DNA of 64,000 nt from Panagrolaimus kolymaensis (GCA_028622995.1 JAJQJQ010000023.1:3286001-3350000); one strand, 5' to 3'. Positions 32,701 to 46,503 are shown, counted from the stretch's first letter. Translations and numbers: made by a program. Notes: generated by a model from the letters alone, not told the origin.

Positions 32701-34787
32701 TACTCTCCATCGACTTCTGTTAGCTTGCTTCTTCTGTCAAAAACAAGCTATAGCTCTAAACAACATTGCAGAAAAAAAATTCTCTCTTTTTTTTATACTT
32801 TTTATGGCATTACTTTTTTTGGGCCTGCATGCCACTTCTTTTTTTTTCTTTTCTTCCCTCTCTTTCACGGACTTCCATTTTTTAGTAAAAAAAAAAGAAA
32901 AGAAGCAGAAGCAAAGAAAAAAATAAAGCTTTTTTTGCCATTGAAGAAAACATAGCAGAGTTAAGTCTTCTTTAGAGAGCGTGCAAAAAAGTAGCAGAAG
33001 AAAGAAAAAATAAAGCCAAAGTAGGAAGAGGATTGGACAAAGTATGTCCATCTCATTTCAATGGTAAAAAATGTGAAGAAATACGTATAAAAAATGTAAA
33101 TGTATTTTTACTATTGTCGTCGCTAAAAGTACATATAAAATAAAAAGTTCGCGCCACCTTGCGGTCGTTGTTTGTCTTGTGATTCTTTCTTTATTTTAAT
33201 GGCATCATTTTTTTATTACAATATTTACTTCCAAGCTTTAAAACTTTATTTTTTTGTTAAATTTAAAAAATAAGCTTCTTTAAAAACATTAAATTTTTAC
33301 TTTGTTCTCTGTCAAAATTTAAATCTATGAATCAGAAACTACGGTTTACGGTGTGATTTTTTTGTATGTATTTTCAAGTTTCATGCGTGTAGCTCTTGTG
33401 ATTTTTAAGTTTTCAAAAAGTATTATCTCTCAAAAAAATAATGTTAAACATAGTTATTCCTAGAAAAAAATATTTTTCAATGGGTTGGTACTTAACCCTT
33501 TCTCTGAAGATTGCAAACAATTGAAAAGAATTTCTTTGTTACTGTCGAAAAAAAAGAAATAAAGAAACCATTGTATTACAGTTTTTAAGCTTTAACAAAA
33601 GCCGCTTGCTTCATCATCCTTTGCCTTGCAGCAATTTCACGTTTTTTTATTTCTCTGATTTTTAACGTTTTTTCTTTTTTTGGTTATTTGTTTGTTATGA
33701 TTTGAAAGCTTTGTTTCTAAAAAAAGCAACACTATTTTTGATTGTTTTTTGCCCTCCTTTCTACAAACAATTCATCCAACAAAAAATCAACTTCCGAGTT
33801 TTCATGATTGTTGTTGCTAACAATAAAATCCCACTCCCATTTTTTTGAGTCACTTTTTTGGACTCATAAAAAAATAAAAATAAAGATAGAGAATAATATC
33901 ATCACACATTCGCCCGTCCTCTGGGTTGCTGCTTTTGTTTTGCTTATTTGTTTTTGCATCCTAAAAAATTTTAATGTCAAAAAACTGTCTTTTTTCTTAT
34001 CAACCTTTTTATTTTTCATTGCCTCATTTGAGAAAAAAAAAATTTTTGAACGCTTTTTGAAAACGAGAAGATTAAAATTGAGTGAGAGATTAATGGTTGC
34101 GGAATGTTGTTACATTTCTTTAACTTTCATCAGCTGCTAGTAGTTGCCGCCACAACCGTTGAAGTGAGGCGGCCGAAAACAGTTGGCATGTTTCACTTTA
34201 AAATATTTGAAACTTTTCCTTAAAATTAATGAATGAACCGAACCCTTTTTAAAATGATTTTTAAACCTTTTCAAAGCGTTGCATTTTGTTTATTTTATTT
34301 ATAAAAAATCAAATTCAAAGTATTGAAAGGTTTCAATTTTTAGATGATGCGTGGTTGCTTTTGCGATTGCTTTGGAGGCTTCCAAAATCCTTTCAAACGA
34401 GATAACGATGAACCTTTGGATCCCGTAGCTATTAGCCGATGCCTTCATGCCGTTAATGAATATGAGGAAAAGCAAAAGCATGTAAGTTTTAAGAAATTAA
34501 ATCAAAAATATTTTGGGAATCTTTCGTTCAAAAATGAAATAATTTTCTCAAAATATTATACCTTTTCAATGTTAAAATTTCAGCCTGATGTTAATCGCCC
34601 CTTGATATCATCAGTCAGTGAAAATTTTGCTGCCCCTTACAATGATACTGTATATCAGCCACTTCCACCACCATTATCTCAACAATATCCATCCGCTCCA
34701 CGAAATTGCAGTCCTCCACCTTCGTATCGCTCTGAAAAAGGTTCAATGGAATATCTTCCTGGTGCCAATGCTAAAACTCAATTATAA
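29792..34787 (+). CDS. Unrecognised single-pass membrane protein, EGF-tail-like
   Basis: Exons 29792-29939, 30550-30721, 31242-31404, 34344-34481 and 34584-34787 join with matching phases to 274 residues. The first 20 residues are hydrophobic (MEVEVLQHFLILCCYGGVPF) and may be a signal peptide. The outside part has several N-glycosylation sites and a Cys cluster, C-x-C-PLSRTGVA-C, like the last loop of an EGF domain but without the full six cysteines. One helix spans about residues 143-163. The inside starts with a Cys-rich stretch (RGCFCDCF, possible palmitoylation) and ends in a Pro-rich tail with PPPSY. Introns are unusually long for this window, 2.9 kb between exons 3 and 4. The ATG lies seven bases after a TTTTCAG acceptor, so it may be trans-spliced or preceded by an unseen exon. 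I cannot name the family; a surface or adhesion role would be a guess. Confidence 0.72.
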
Positions 34788-35977
34788 AAAAAGATTTTTT
34801 ACTTTTATAAACAAAGAATCAACGGGTTTTTTATTGTGTCATTTTTTTCTTTTCTCAAATCTTTCTCTCCCTTTTTTTCTTCTGCTTTTATTAAATCTGC
34901 TTTTTTCTTAAAAAGTTAAAAATCTCTTTGGAAAAAATATTATTCATGAAATTTTTTATAAATATTAAAACGGTGTAACTAACCCTTCCTTTATTTTTTT
35001 GTTAGCTAGTCATCGACTTATGCCATCTCGGTGATTAAAAAGAATGAAAAAAGATTTGGCCAGCTTTTGTTTATCCTTCACAAATCTCATCACCCTTAAA
35101 AGCATTCTATTCTCAAGAATTTTCTTTTATCTCCCTTCTTTTTTTACATAAAAATATTTTTGCCTTATTATTTTTTCTTTTTAACTTTCTTTTTTCTAAA
35201 CAAAAACCGTTATTCAGTTTTGGCCGGCAAAAAAAAATTATTAACTCAAACGTCTCACGAAATCTCAGTTTTTGATTTGTATATTTGTAGTAATCGGTTG
35301 TTTTTAATCGTGAAAAAAAAATAAAACCTTTATTTAATTTATTTCATTAATGAACACAAAGCTTTTTCTATTTATTTTCAAAGGTTTTGCAAAAAAAGAA
35401 AAAAAAACTTGTAAAATTTTGATTTCACCCTTTTGTTTCGTATTCGATTTACCATTGCATTAAATTAAGATAAAAAGCTTTTGTTTAGTAAATGTTTTTA
35501 CGATAAAAAAAGTATGACTATTTTGTGTTTTTACTTTTTAAACATTAGAAGATTTAAATTTATTAAAACACATACTTTTTTTTGTAATGAAAAAAGTCTC
35601 AATAAAAGAGCCCAATTTTTTCTAAATGCAAATGGCGCAGTGGTTCTTTGATGCATATTTGCAAACAAAAAAGACAAGTTCAATTCCGTGTGCAATGATT
35701 ATAACGTTTGAAAACATTTACTGACAATCTCTGATTTTCTGATAGGAAGAGTATGAAGCACACGTTTTTATCCTTTTTTTCATTAGTTCTCTTTATCGTT
35801 TCCCAAGAACACAACAAAAAGCCGCCCACAGAAATTGGAAGAAAAGAGTAAAAAATTTGAATAACTTTTTTTTAACGATCAAACCTTTTTTTTCCTTTAC
35901 TTTATTTTCATTTCAAAAAGCAATCATTACTACGATCGACGTTGTTTGCAGCAAAGTAATCAAATCTTGAAAAAATC
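34788..35977. other. Intergenic region before the TTBK-like kinase
   Basis: AT-rich spacer of about 1.2 kb between two plus-strand genes. It probably holds the promoter of the kinase. It contains a degenerate tRNA-like segment near 35626-35700 and otherwise only homopolymer-rich sequence. Confidence 0.5.
35626..35700 (+). pseudogene. Degenerate tRNA-like sequence (A and B box)
   Basis: TGGCGCAGTGG at 35633-35643 matches the internal pol III A box, and GTTCAATTCC at 35678-35687 matches the B box at normal spacing. The T stem pairs with one mismatch, but the sequences where the acceptor arms should be do not pair. I read it as a decayed tRNA or tRNA-derived fragment, or a chance match. Confidence 0.3.
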
Positions 35978-37483
35978 ATGGGTGGTCAAAAAAATGGCGA
36001 TTCATTTGTGGAAACTCAAACACCAACCGTTGATTCTCCAACTCCAATGATAACTGATGGAAAAGAACTTGAACCCATTCCTGAAAATCAAGCAAAACCA
36101 ATTCGTCTTCGATTTGGGCAAAGATTTGGTGATTGGAAAATTTGTGAAAAGTTGGATGAAGGCGGATTTGGACAAGTCTGATTTTATATTTTTTAAATTA
36201 TTTATTTATGTAATTTTTTAGGTATTCAAAGTTCAACATGTCAAAGTTCCAAAACTTTATGCTGCATTAAAAGCTGAACCAACGGATATTGAAGGTGGAT
36301 CTGCGATAAAATTGGAATCAAAAGTTTTGATTAGAATGAATGCTGCAGCAAGAAATGAACGACGTCAACATATTGTTTATTTGTATTATGCACGAAAACG
36401 AAAGCGATTCAATTACATGATTGTAACATTATTGGGCGAAAATTTGAAAAATGTAAAGATGCTTTGTCCCGATGAAAAAGTTCCCGCTTCAACTTGGGTT
36501 AGAATTGGAATTCAATGTTTATACTGTATCAAATTGGTTCATGACGTTGGTAAGTAGCTTTTTTGAAATCAATTTAGTTTAATCTTATTAATATTTAGGC
36601 TATATTCATCGCGACATAAAACCTGGTAATTTTGTTATGGGACATTCATCGGATCTTCAACGCTCTCGCTTGGTTCATGTAGTGGATTTTGGTTTGGCTC
36701 GATCATATGCAATTGAACATAATGGAAATTGGATGGTAAGAAGAGCTCGAGGATCTGTGGAATTTCGTGGTACCGCTCGTTATTGTAGTCCAGCCGTTCA
36801 TGAAAAATACGAACAAGGCCGTAGAGATGTGAGTTATTATTAAATATTTATATCAACAATAACATTAACAAATACAACCAAACTAAAAATAATAATATTA
36901 AATAACTTAAAAATCTTTATACTCTTCAATTATGTTCTTACAGGATATCTTCTCCCTCATGTATATGCTCATTGAATTTCATTGTGGTCTTCCATGGCAA
37001 AAAGAAAAAGCTCGTGAACGTTTAGAAGCTATCAAACTTGGTATCTCTGATAATGTTTTAATGAAACATTTTCCTGGTAAGTGCTTTATAAAATAATCTT
37101 CTTTCTAAAAATAAAATGTTTTAGAAGAAATGCATCAAATTCTACCGTATCTTCGAAGTTTGAATTGTTATAATCGGCCGGATTACACTTATATTTATGA
37201 TTGCTTTTTACGTTTAATGCGTCGTTTGAGAGTTAATTACAATGATAAATATGAATGGGAATCCGATGCCCAAAATCAAATATTTGTAAGTTTTACATTT
37301 TTTAGATGGATTTAATAAAGTTAAAAATTTTAGCTTCGAAGTCATCCAAAAAGAAATGATTATGAACATCCTGAAGATTTCTTCACTTATGATCCAATTG
37401 GAATAAATGATCCACCTCAAAAAGGAGAAAGAACGTTTGAAGATTTGCGTAATAGTAAACGAAAAGTTGAAGGACGTAATTAA
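35978..37483 (+). CDS. TTBK/casein-kinase-1-like protein kinase
   Basis: Exons 35978-36175, 36222-36549, 36599-36828, 36944-37076, 37125-37285 and 37334-37483 join in frame to 399 residues. After an acidic, Pro/Thr-rich N-terminus the kinase domain starts near residue 50 (FGDWKICEKLDEGGFGQVF). The ATP-binding lysine is in YAALKAEP (K83), the catalytic loop is YIHRDIKPGNF (D181), and DFG is at 205-207. The segment after it, FRGTARYCSPAVHE, and DIFSLMYMLIEF are characteristic of the worm-expanded tau-tubulin-kinase-like branch of the CK1 group. All catalytic residues are present, so it should be an active Ser/Thr kinase. In nematodes many members are expressed in the germline and sperm; that is family knowledge, not seen here. 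The tail after the domain is short and charged. Confidence 0.92.
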
Positions 37484-37874
37484 AATTTTTTAACATTTTA
37501 TTACATTTTGCAATTATGTATTTATTTATATTTGCTTTAACATACCAACAATAAATGGATATCATTGTATTGAAATGAATGAAATTTTACTCGAGCTTGC
37601 TTGTACTCAAAGCTTATGATAATAAATCATTAGCGGTTGTTTAAGGCAAAACAGAATTGTAAATAATTTTTATTGTTCAATTAACTTGTGTAACTATGCA
37701 AGGACATGCGAAGTGAGTGTCAAATTTAAATAATTTATTTATAAATATGCGACTATAGAAACAGGTGCAATAAAACACATCGTTCATAAAATAAATGTAT
37801 TATTATTGCAACTCAAAAATTGTTAATTGGTATAGTTGAGTTTATAAAAATTTTTATTGTTTGTGTAAGCAAAG
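37484..37874. other. Spacer between kinase and chemoreceptor
   Basis: About 390 AT-rich bases containing AATAAA strings soon after the kinase stop (near 37550) and presumably the chemoreceptor promoter. Nothing else is seen. Confidence 0.5.
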
Positions 37875-39047
37875 ATGAGAAATCTTTCACGATTTTCATA
37901 TTTTACTGTAGCTGATTTATACCATCCAGAAATAAATTTTTATGTTAACATTTTTAATAGCATTATTTTTTCCATCAACACTTTGTTGTTTCCAATTATG
38001 ATTTATGTGATTCAAACTCAATCAACAAAGCATATGAGAATTTACAAGTACCTACTGATTTTGCAATTGATTTTTGGATATCTTTTCCACATAATTCACT
38101 TCACTTGGCAACCTTCACTTTTATGGCCTTTAAGAGTTGCATATCCTTCAGGAATTATCAATTTTGGGCCTCAAACTGTGTACCTTTTCTTTCCATTGGA
38201 AGTAGCAGCAGTAATCACAATTGCGATAGTTCAAATTTTTATTGTCGTTTATCGATTACTTTCCACATACCCTAATTCAAAATTATATTGTGTTTATCGA
38301 AACCCAAAAATATTTTATTCAATTTTGTTTGCTTCGATGATAGTTGCGGAATGGGCTGTTAGTAAGTACATATAAATGAACTTTCGAAATATTGAACTCA
38401 TATTTGCCTATAATTTTAGTTCCGATAATTTTATCTTCACAAAATGGAGTTGAAGTTCAAAAACTTCTTATAAAGGATATTCCAGCCATGCAAGAGATAA
38501 TTCAATTTCAACCTAGTTTATCTGGATATCATCCAGCTCTTTTTGATGCCGGAGTAGAATTTATTTTATTTTTTGGAATATTTTTTCTATTTGGAATGAG
38601 CATTTTTTGTATTACAGCTATTTTTCTTTTCATTCGCCGAATGCAAACAATGAAAAGGGTTGAAAGTCAAGCAACTTTTCAAATTCATCGAATGCTTTTC
38701 AAGTTAACTTTACTTTACATAGTTTTTATATGTTTTCAAAATACTATTTCAGAGCTTTGATAACTCAAATGATTACAGTTGTAATTTGTTTATTTTTTCC
38801 TGTGGAAATGTTTTTAATGCTTAATTATTTTGAAGTTTCATGGGGTTCTTACGTTATCACTCCATCTTTAGCAATTATCAACCTTCACATGATAATCGAA
38901 TCCATGGCATTAATAAAATACATAAAATCATACCGTAACTTTTTCATTGAAAATTTGTGTTTTTTGGCTCCATCATTGCCGAATCGAAGCAATGCAATCA
39001 AAGCAATAAATTTATCAATGCGACCAATTCCAGAAATAAATGCTTAA
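37875..39047 (+). CDS. Serpentine (7TM) chemoreceptor, SRH/SRI-like
   Basis: Exons 37875-38361, 38420-38702 and 38753-39047 join in frame to 354 residues. Seven hydrophobic helices are visible. Features of the nematode STR/SRH superfamily are the IHFTWQPSLLWPLR stretch after helix 2 and the intracellular HRMLFK-ALITQM stretch before helix 6. The last intron has few alternatives: only the donor at 38703 (AA|GTTAAC) keeps the frame into the helix 6-7 exon, because the open frame otherwise stops at SEL. Ligand and cell type cannot be inferred. It is convergent with the Ig gene, with only about 58 bp between the stop codons. Confidence 0.85.
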
Positions 39048-39105
39048 ATTTTATATTTTATTCATCGTTTTTATTTACACTTATAAAATAAAAAATAAAA
39101 AGGAA

Positions 39106-39600
39106 TTATTGAGTTTTAAATACTTCATTGGCAGTGCAAATGGCGACATAATTTTGTTCAACCGAATGGGTTCCATGAGCGTTGGTTGCAACAACCTTGT
39201 AAACACCCTGATCGGTTTTTGTTGGGTTCTAAAAATTGTAATCAAACATTAAATTGTAAAATTAATAATTATTGCAAATTCTAAAAAGCAGCTGCTTAGC
39301 ATTCGTAGTATAATAAATACTTTGTAGCTTATAAACAATCTTAATTTTAACCTTTAGAATTAAGCATAACTATTATAGTTTTGAAAGAAAAACACATACC
39401 TTCATAATTAGAGTGCAAACCCATTTTCCAACTTGTTTCTTTACTTTTGTTACATATCGATCACCAGTAAGTTCTTTGTCTTTCAAAAACCATTGAACTT
39501 TAGGTTCAGGATTGGCATTTAAAATGCATTCAAATAAAACAGAACCATCGGGTTTGTTAATAATGGATGGAGGTTTATCGAAGAATGGACCAAGAACCAT
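39106..39600 (-). CDS. Small single immunoglobulin (I-set) domain protein
   Basis: Two minus-strand exons, 39600-39400 and 39228-39106, give 107 residues. The whole protein is one I-set Ig domain: FECILNANPEPKVQWF carries the first cysteine and the core tryptophan, and TDQGVYKVVATNAHGTHSV is the DxGxYxxxAxN motif of the F strand, with Val in place of the second cysteine. There is no signal peptide or membrane helix, so it should be cytosolic. It resembles single Ig units of muscle giants such as twitchin and titin, and worms have short proteins of this kind. A role in muscle or cytoskeletal binding is an inference. Confidence 0.82.
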
Positions 39601-39981
39601 TTTTTAAAAAGGATAAAAATAAAAATAGCTATAAGCAAAAGAAAAAAAAGTCAATTGAAAAAAGAATGCATCTTTTTTTCTTTAAGATCACTGCCGTTTT
39701 CCAAAATTACACTAAAAAAAGCCAATGTTTCCGCCCTCTAACAAACATTTATGAGGTCATTACTTTGAAAAAATGACAAATGATATTCTTGCCTTAGCAA
39801 TCTCCGCTATCTCTCTTTCAAAAGCTCAGCTGTCACATAAAACAACACTGATTTCAGTTTTTCCTCCTCTCGAAAAAAACAAATTTTTGTTGAATAAGTA
39901 AACACATTTAAATAAATTTATTTTAAACTTCGATCTACACTATTCTAACAATAAAAATCAACAATGATATAAAAACAATAA

Positions 39982-40832
<851 letters not shown>

Positions 40833-41301
40833 TCTGAAGAAGAAAACTTTTTGAAGAAAAGCATCAAAAGTTTTAATTTATTTCTGTACAACAAAATTTT
40901 TTTTAAATGCGTTAGACATCCTTCGCGCTAGGATTAATGCGCCATAATCTTCAATTTAAATTTTGAAAAAAAAAATGTTTCACAAAATTGCACAACTTTT
41001 AAAAGCTCCAAAATTCACTATTCTTTATATTTAATTAAAACCACCCATTTGTTGTGAAATCTTTTTCATTTTGAGAACTATTTCGTCATCCTTATGTTTG
41101 TTTCTTGTCTTTTTTAAGCGATGATTAATTGACATATCAACGTCGTTTCTCTTTTGCATTTACCGAACAAGATAAACCTTTTGCGCGTCTTTTTTTTCAT
41201 TCTTCGTTTGTAAAATTATTCCACCGAATTATTAAAGAAGAAGATTATTTAGTATTCAACTTTTTTAAAGTCAATTTTGACTCTAAAATTTCATTCTAAA
41301 A
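40833..41301. promoter_or_regulatory. Divergent upstream region, TIM22 / S6 kinase
   Basis: 469 bp separate the start codons of two oppositely oriented genes, so it must contain the start sites of both unless either is trans-spliced from afar. It includes a less AT-rich patch around 40915-40945 (CATCCTTCGCGCTAGG). No recognised binding site can be assigned. Confidence 0.5.
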
Positions 41302-42797
<1,496 letters not shown>

Positions 42798-43727
42798 TCT
42801 TTTTTAAACCATATTCTTGCATACTTTTGTTGAGTTTTTTTCTTCTACGGGACATTGTAGCAGATTTTTCTTTGCCTTATTTATTGGATCAAATTGAATG
42901 TTTGTGCGATTTTATTTATCTGTATTTATGTTTTGCGTTTTTTTAAAGGTAATAAAAAATTTTCTCTTTGCATTTTTGCTTTCAAACAATTCAGAATTAA
43001 TCAAATAATAAAAATCATTAAAATCATTAAAATCCTGTTTAAGATAAAAAAAATTAATAATTTAGTAAAGCAAATTTCTATGTACATCAAGGATATGGTA
43101 TTCTTCATAAAAAACCAAAACAACGGCCACTCGATTTTTAAAATTTGAAAACCATAACCAATTATTAGCCACTTAATCAAACTTATTGCCTCCAAAAACT
43201 TCCAATGTCACTTATTGTTTTACTAAAAAGAAAAAAGATTTTATTTTAAAAAAATATTTTTCAATGAGTCAAAACTCTTATCTTTTAAGTTTATAGCCTC
43301 ATTTGAATGAGATAATGCCTTATTTATATGTGACTCCTATTCATTACAATTCAAAAACAAACAAAAAACTCTTACTTGAGAAACACGAGTGACCATAAAT
43401 TTTGAGAGGCATAGCAATGGTCCATCTTTCTCTAAAAAGTGGATGCGCTCATCTTGGAATGATTGTAATGACCTTTAAGGGATAATTTGTTGGTCATTAT
43501 TATCTAATTTCCTTAAAGCATAAAACAAGGCTAAATTCGGTAAAACATTAAAAAATATTAGAGGAGGGGAAAAAGAAAGATACAAATTGCTTGAATTATT
43601 ATTATCTTGATCATCCAAAGATAAAAACTAAACATTATCGCTTTAATTAGTCATTCTCATTATTCTTTAGTTTTCCAAAAGATCAACCTCTTACTTTCTT
43701 ACCTTCAAAGTTTGGAAAGAGAAAAAA
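42798..43727. other. Intergenic region after S6 kinase
   Basis: AT-rich spacer of 930 bp between plus-strand genes. Near 43000-43035 there is a small ATTAAAATC repeat. Probable promoter of the following gene; no exon is supported. Confidence 0.5.
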
Positions 43728-44716
43728 ATGGTTGTAAAAATTTTTATTTTATTTTTTGCTGCATTCGCATCTTTGAACATTGTGAAAGCGGAATTTTGGT
43801 TAACTGCAACGATAGAGAATCTTGAATTCAATACCAAATGCATAGAAAATTCTCGATGTGAAATTTCTCAATCCTCTTTCAAACTATCCCATCAACTTCC
43901 ATCATTGAAAGAATCAAAATCAAGTCATTTCCCAATCGTACAATTTCAAGAAAAATTAACCATTGTTTCACATTGGGAATTTGGAAATGCTGATGAACTT
44001 GAAACGGAACTTTCTATTGTAAAATCCATAGGATCCAAACCTGCAATGATTTGGTTTTGTGATGAATCGCAAGAAATTGAACTTGTTGAAGAAAGAGTAA
44101 GTATTTAGAATTTAGAAATTTAAAAACCTTACATTATCTTTTAAATTTTCAGATTGAAACAAAATCTGCCTTTGCTCTTATCAAAGTCAAAGGTCGTTGC
44201 TTCAATGCGACCATATCTCTTCAAAAACATAATTCACATGTTTGCCCATGGTGTGTTGAACCATCTTCTGCTTCCGTTGCTCTCACTTCAGATTCACCAA
44301 TTTATTTACTTCTTTCCACAAAAATGCAAGATCCCTATGTTTTTTGGCCCGTCATGGTTGCAGTTGCTTTAACTTTAACCGTTTTTATCCTTCTCATTTT
44401 CCTTTTAATCCAAATTTGTTCACGATCAAAATCAATTTATTCGGTTTCATCAACTCCTACATCATCTAAAAATCCCATCTTCCTTTCATCTCCAACTGAT
44501 AGCAATCCAAGTTATGTAAATACTCAAATTTTTATGAAAAATACTGAAAAGTTGCCATATTTTATTCGACCACAATATCTTTATTCTGATCAAAGATATG
44601 ATCGAGTAAATGATAATTATCAAACTCCTCGAAATATTAGACGAAAAATGGATCCAGATACTCCTGAAACTTTGATTAGAACTCCATCACCTTCTGTTAT
44701 CTTTGATGAAGTTTAG
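43728..44716 (+). CDS. Unrecognised type I membrane protein
   Basis: Exons 43728-44096 and 44153-44716 join in frame to 310 residues. A clear signal peptide (MVVKIFILFFAAFASLNIVKA) is followed by an extracellular domain of about 180 residues with at least six cysteines, including C-x5-C early (CIENSRC) and CPWC later. One helix lies near VFWPVMVAVALTLTVFILLI. The cytoplasmic tail of about 110 residues is rich in Ser, Thr, Pro and Tyr, with several T/SP sites near its end (TPETL, TPSPS). The layout fits a small adhesion or receptor-type surface protein. I recognise no family; it may be nematode-specific. The start is fixed by the signal peptide. Confidence 0.75.
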
Positions 44717-45247
44717 TTTACTAAGCAATTAAAAAATGTAAATATTTTTGTAAATACATATGTCGTCGTTTTGTTTGTATTAGAGATAACTTTTAATAAT
44801 AAAAAAAATATTTTTTAAAACAATATGGATTTATGAGAGGCCATTGTTTTGCAAGAAGGAAATCAAAACAATTCTTGTCTCAAACAGATAAGAGAAACAC
44901 GCGTTCACTCTCTCTCTCTTGAGAAAAAAAAGAAGAAGAAATCAAAATTTTGCAAACCTTTCTTTCCAGAAAGTTTTCGAGCTTGTATTTTTTTAAAACT
45001 AATAACTTCTGCTGGTGATATTTCATTCCCTTCTTGTTTTCTTTACTTTCACGTTATTTTCTCTCCTCTAAACTGAAGTCTTATATTGATAATTTTTTTA
45101 CGGATAGTATTTTATAATGCTTCTTATTAAATTATTTACGTGATTTATTAATTATTTGTCGCTAAAGTTAACTTCGTGTTTGAGTTTGTGTTTATTTTAT
45201 TTATCTATTATTTTTCAGGTGCATATTTTACATGTTCTTGCTTAATT
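44717..45247. other. Spacer before the SUMO protease gene
   Basis: About 530 bp with AATAAA-like strings near 44800. A polypyrimidine run ending TTTTTCAG at 45218 lies 29 bases before the next ATG and looks like a trans-splice or 5'UTR intron acceptor. Confidence 0.5.
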
Positions 45248-46503
45248 ATGGTTGTCCCAAAAGATTATCTCAATCTGCTGATGAATAAAGATAGCAAACC
45301 TGAAACGTGAGTTTAATTTCATTATGGTATTATTGTAAGCCGTAGTTGTCGTTTCTTTTGGACTTTTGCGCTAAATTAGCCTTTTTCTAATCTTTTTTAT
45401 TGTTTTAGTAAATCTATTATCGTAAAGAAGTCACGTATAGTTGTAACTGATTCTTTTGCATTACCATCAAATAGCTTCCATGATTCTACATCACTATCAC
45501 TTCGACCGAGGCGAACTTCGAAAGGAAACAACTCTTCAATTTTTGTAAAAGTTCCAGGTATGAATGTTTTAATTTAAATCACTGCTTATTTTGGTTTTTA
45601 GAATCACTCGTGAACAACAAGAGAACTTCTAAAGGGAACACCTCTTTAATTCAAGGAAAAATCCCAGGTATGAATTTTTTAGTTTAAATCACTGCTTATT
45701 TTGGTTTTTAGAATTACCTGTCAACTACCTTGAATTTCTTGAATCGTGCAAATATGAAACAAAAGGAAGGAAGCAAGCTGATCAACCCTTTGGTGAACTC
45801 AATATAAAGGGATATGATTTATATTCACTTCGAAATCGGCAATATGTTAACGACATAATTATCGATCATTATTTGCAACTTGTTTGTAAGAGAAGCTTGG
45901 AAACTCCAGAATACAGAAAGGTAAGTTTTCTAAATTTTATTTTAAAAAATTATTTTGTTATTTTAGACATTTGCCTTAGCAACTTTTTTCAACACCATGC
46001 TCAATAATGGTCAAAGTGTTGAAAAACTCATATCATGGATCAAAGCTGACTTATTCGAGTTTGAACTCATCTTCCTGCCAATTAATCAAGAAAGTCATTG
46101 GTTCTTATTCGTAGCTGATTTGGTCAATAGAAATTTTTTTATCTATGATTCTTTGTTCGACAATGATTATAAAGAAGAATTGGAGAAAATTGTGTAAGTT
46201 TTTGTTTATGAAAATTCGTTTCATGTATACTTACTTTGTTTGGTTTTTAGGGACTTTCTCAAAGCATATGCAACTTCAAAAGGAAAAGAAATTGATTGGA
46301 AAGAATGGAGCGATGTACCAACTTCCAACCAATTGGGTCCAACGCAAAAGAATGGTGTTGATTGTGGTGTTTTTCTTTGTCAATATGCAGAACATTTATC
46401 GAGAAACGCGCCACTTGATTTTGCGCAATGTGGAATGGCAAATTATCGAAAAAGAATGCTTTATGAATTGATGACGGGAGCTTTGCTTGATCCATCTTTA
46501 TAA
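45248..46503 (+). CDS. Ulp1/SENP-type SUMO protease
   Basis: Exons 45248-45306, 45409-45557, 45602-45667, 45712-45920, 45967-46193 and 46251-46503 join in frame to 320 residues. The C-terminal 200 residues are a C48 cysteine protease domain: GYDLYSLRNRQYVNDIIID is the typical substrate-binding start, and the catalytic set is H205 (ESHWF), D222 (YDS), Q269 (PTQKNG) and C275 (VDCG). All catalytic residues are present. It should cleave SUMO precursors or remove SUMO from proteins, most likely in or near the nucleus. The N-terminus is basic and Ser-rich. Exon 3 and its flanking introns are part of a recent tandem duplication (see repeat). The Ulp subtype cannot be fixed from the sequence. Confidence 0.9.
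45492..45711 (+). repeat. Tandem duplication of a 110-bp exon-intron unit
   Basis: The introns at 45558-45601 and 45668-45711 are both 44 bases and nearly identical (GTATGAATNTTTT, then ATTTAAATC or GTTTAAATC, then ACTGCTTATTTTGGTTTTTAG). The preceding exon ends match too: CGAACTTCGAAAGGAAACA versus AGAACTTCTAAAGGGAACA, both ending in CCAG. The period is 110 bp and the copy keeps the reading frame, because the extra exon is 66 bases. Confidence 0.93.

Noticed and set aside
32528..33051. Overlapping 100-130 codon frames on both strands in the long intron
   Set aside because: They are Phe/Ser/Leu or Lys/Glu-rich translations of T-rich or A-rich low-complexity sequence, open in several frames at once.
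33808..34140. 110-codon frame just before exon 4 of the unrecognised membrane protein
   Set aside because: Splice phases of the confirmed exons bypass it, and its composition is not coding-like.
45997..46197. Apparent stop right after EKIV in the SUMO protease
   Set aside because: It is a GT donor read as codons (GT|GTAAG); splicing to 46251 restores the frame, so it is not a broken gene.
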